Made by a program: the position numbers and the translations under genes
Assembly (NCBI GenBank): GCA_910577075.1
Contig: CAJTKV010000004.1
Location: 12,889-69,144 of the forward strand
From: an uncultured Bacilli bacterium
GTDB taxonomy: Bacteria; Bacillota_I; Bacilli_A; RF39; UBA660
Direction of reading: 5' to 3'
DNA length: 56,256 bases
Shown: positions 54,601 to 56,256 of the stretch, one piece after another
Numbering within the stretch: the first letter of the stretch is position 1
Layout: each line of letters begins with the position of its first letter
Notes under the pieces: generated by a model
What the model saw: only the letters and a program-made list of their open reading frames with translations
The model's database searches: none
Told to the model about the DNA's origin: nothing

Positions 54601-54659
54601 CTTTATCACCTAAATTAATTATAACATAAGATTTAAATAACTATTTATTTTATTGATAA

Positions 54660-55670
54660 TTATCCCAATAACTTTTCCGATATATTGACCCTTTCTATGT
54701 TTATTTTATCTTTATTTTCCTTCACATCTTTAGATTCTACTATTTCAGCTAATGATAAAATATAATTTCCCAATTTATCTAAAAGCATCTCTTCATTTTG
54801 GATACTTAGCATAAAGGAATAATTATGTTTTATAGCGCCCCTTATTTGATAGAGAAAATCTTCATCCAATGATGGCAACAGAATTTCCAATTCGTCTAAA
54901 ATAAATTTAAATATATTATTGCTCTTCTTAACCAAAGAACAAAGCTCTGCAATATAGGAAATAACAAGAGGAATATTGGCACGATTATCCTCGTCATTAA
55001 TTATAAATATCGCCAATTTTTCAGCATTAAACTGTTCTAAATCATATGTTGTAGAAGCTAGCATTTTTCTCAAATTTGGTCGCGCCTCATATAATCGCAA
55101 AGTTTGAAGACAAACGGAAGTTATAACCCCACTAGTTTCTGGAGGCGATGCAATAAAACTTTTAGCATAGATTAAAAAATCGGCATTATCAAACTTTCTT
55201 AAATATTCTTTTAAGTTTTCTCTTCTGATGATTGATGCGACATTGTTAAGATTTATCTTGCCTTCATCTCCTTCGATAAATAGCGATAAAGTTACTGCTA
55301 TAGCGAGACTTCTTGCAGAATTGGGCCAAAATTCATCTGTTGAACTTGAAATATTGACCGTCTTAAATAAATTTTTATAGACTTTTTCTAACTGGAATAT
55401 TGCCTCATCTATATTATTTTCTTTATAGAGTTTATAGCTATATGATAAGGGATTCCACCCCATGCTCCTCTTAATATCATTAAAATTGATAATGATGACA
55501 TTATAGCCCTCCTTCTTTACATATTCATAGAAATTGGATAAATACTCCTCAGTTGTACTGAATGATACAACATTTTCGCCATTTTTTATGGCTTCATTAA
55601 ATGCGGGAAATAAGACATTGCGCGTTTTGCCACTGCCTATATCGCCCTTGACAATTATATTTTTTTTCAT
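54660..55670 (-). CDS. TraG/VirD4-like ATPase, orphan and without membrane anchor
   Basis: 336 residues from the ATG at 55670 (AAGGATT site). Walker A GDIGSGKTRN opens the protein at residues about 9-18, as in the TraG/VirD4 motor; TDEFWPNSARSLAIAV, SPPETSGVITSV and Walker B-like FILDELEILLP follow in the order seen in that family. The N-terminal membrane helices of true coupling proteins are missing and no conjugation gene is near. It may be a cytoplasmic derivative moving DNA or protein to a secretion system elsewhere, or a domesticated fragment. Confidence 0.7.
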   Translation of the reverse strand: MKKNIIVKGDIGSGKTRNVLFPAFNEAIKNGENVVSFSTTEEYLSNFYEYVKKEGYNVIIINFNDIKRSMGWNPLSYSYKLYKENNIDEAIFQLEKVYKNLFKTVNISSSTDEFWPNSARSLAIAVTLSLFIEGDEGKINLNNVASIIRRENLKEYLRKFDNADFLIYAKSFIASPPETSGVITSVCLQTLRLYEARPNLRKMLASTTYDLEQFNAEKLAIFIINDEDNRANIPLVISYIAELCSLVKKSNNIFKFILDELEILLPSLDEDFLYQIRGAIKHNYSFMLSIQNEEMLLDKLGNYILSLAEIVESKDVKENKDKINIERVNISEKLLG

Positions 55671-55723
55671 ATAATCCTTCCCTTCTGAGTAATAAAATAA
55701 CATTACAGTCAACTGGAGAGTCA

Positions 55724-55757
55724 ATAAAAAAATGCAAATTATTAAAAATCTGCATTC
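55724..55757 (-). terminator. Intrinsic terminator of serS
   Basis: AATGCAGATT/AATTTGCATT with a short loop and T7 on the minus strand. Confidence 0.8.
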
Positions 55758-55765
55758 TATTTATC

Positions 55766-56256
55766 TTATTTATTAACCGGTTCAATTCTTTCTTTACCAC
55801 CCATGTAAGGTTGTAAAGCTTTAGGAATTAAGACACTTCCATCACTTTGATAATTGTTTTCTAAAAGAGCAATTAATGCACGTGTTGATGCTAAAACCGT
55901 ATTATTAAGTGTATGTAAGTAATAATTTCCTTTATCACTTTTAACGCGAATGCCTAAACGTCTTGCTTGAGCATCAGTTAAATTAGAACAACTTCCTACT
56001 TCGAAATATTTTTGTTGTCTTGGGCTCCAAGCCTCTATATCACATGATTTATATTTTAAATCGGCTAGATCTCCAGTACAGCATTCTAATTGTCTTACAG
56101 GAATATCAAGACTTCTAAATAGTTCAACGGTATATTTCCACATACGCTCATACCATTCTTCGCTATCCTCTGGTTCACATAGAACAATCATCTCTTGCTT
56201 TTCAAACTGATGAACACGGTAAATTCCACGTTCTTCAATACCATGAGCTCCAACTT
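55766..56256 (-). CDS. serS: Seryl-tRNA synthetase, 3' portion (5' end outside the window)
   Basis: The frame is open from the window edge for 163 codons. Class II motif 2 is at the edge (GAHGIEERGIYRVHQFEKQEM), then ECCTGDLADLKYKSCDIEAW and motif 3 (NNTVLASTRALIALLENNYQ), ending LIPKALQPYMGG. It charges tRNA-Ser. Its leader and any T-box lie beyond position 56256. An internal ATG at 56191 is not the start. Confidence 0.95.
   Translation of the reverse strand, partial: VGAHGIEERGIYRVHQFEKQEMIVLCEPEDSEEWYERMWKYTVELFRSLDIPVRQLECCTGDLADLKYKSCDIEAWSPRQQKYFEVGSCSNLTDAQARRLGIRVKSDKGNYYLHTLNNTVLASTRALIALLENNYQSDGSVLIPKALQPYMGGKERIEPVNK

Noticed and set aside
54660..55670. Evidence of an integrated conjugative element
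   Set aside because: Only one TraG-like gene; no relaxase, integrase, attachment repeats or change in composition.
1..56256. TGA as tryptophan (mycoplasma code)
   Set aside because: Conserved genes use TGG and are intact, and TGA terminates prs in an ATGA overlap. Only one gene has an internal TGA.

Overview
The window looks like chromosome of an uncultured, very AT-rich member of the Bacillota, near the Bacilli/RF39-type gut lineages. The placement is inferred from the low GC, a threonine T-box leader, sortases with a cell-wall-anchored adhesin, TTGACA/TATAAT promoters, GGAGG or GGTGAT ribosome binding sites, and single-copy Bacilli-type genes (ftsK, thrS, serS, ugtP). The genetic code appears standard: conserved genes read through intact with TGG for Trp, and TAA is by far the commonest stop. 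Nearly all genes lie on the minus strand, as in a long leading-strand segment. No CRISPR array, insertion sequence, prophage or rRNA is seen.

Region 1 (1-5.3 kb): a truncated surface protein, a small membrane-anchored protein, a CPBP protease with a paralogue lacking the catalytic motif, and a kinase-fold protein. Region 2 (4.4-14.5 kb) is the clearest system in the window: a complete NAD salvage pathway. It holds pncA, pncB, prs, nadD and nadE, plus a CinA-type amidase, an ADP-ribose-type Nudix hydrolase, a nucleotidase-like HAD phosphatase, a J-domain protein and a Nudix-related NrtR-type regulator. Five near-identical 23-bp inverted repeats sit upstream of prs, pncB and pncA, and two of them cover the -10 box of a consensus promoter, so I infer a self-contained NrtR regulon.

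Region 3 (14.5-26.5 kb): a DUF421 membrane protein, a 23-residue membrane peptide, a DUF1846 protein, an unrecognised 543-aa protein, a leucine-rich-repeat (DUF285) surface protein whose N-terminal domain matches the truncated protein at position 1, lactate dehydrogenase, a methyltransferase-like protein, and a T-box-controlled operon of two unknown paralogues, thrS and a lipoprotein. Region 4 (26.6-33 kb): a surface-display locus with a class B sortase fused to an unknown cytoplasmic domain, convergent with an operon of a thioester/Cna-B adhesin, its sortase, a membrane protein and a soluble helical protein; then a HAD phosphatase and two tRNAs.

Region 5 (33.3-41.7 kb) has a cluster of interrupted genes: an ATP-grasp gene with an in-frame TGA, a papain-like gene with an in-frame TAA, and a sigma-70-like gene of about 4.5 kb split by two frameshifts. 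Its parts together encode sigma regions 1.2-2 followed by an apparent tandem series of region-4-like helix-turn-helix units. That protein is the least familiar item here. Region 6 (41.7-56.3 kb): a MoxR ATPase with a 964-aa membrane partner, a metallophosphoesterase, a Ca2+/cation exchanger, ftsK, several unknown helical proteins, a MerR regulator, a flavin reductase-rubredoxin fusion, an orphan TraG/VirD4-like ATPase and the 3' part of serS.

Three unrelated genes (kinase-like, J-domain, papain-like) share one unusual promoter layout: a consensus promoter followed at once by an ACCYC/GRGGT inverted repeat that includes the Shine-Dalgarno sequence. All statements come from reading the sequence; no database search was possible.
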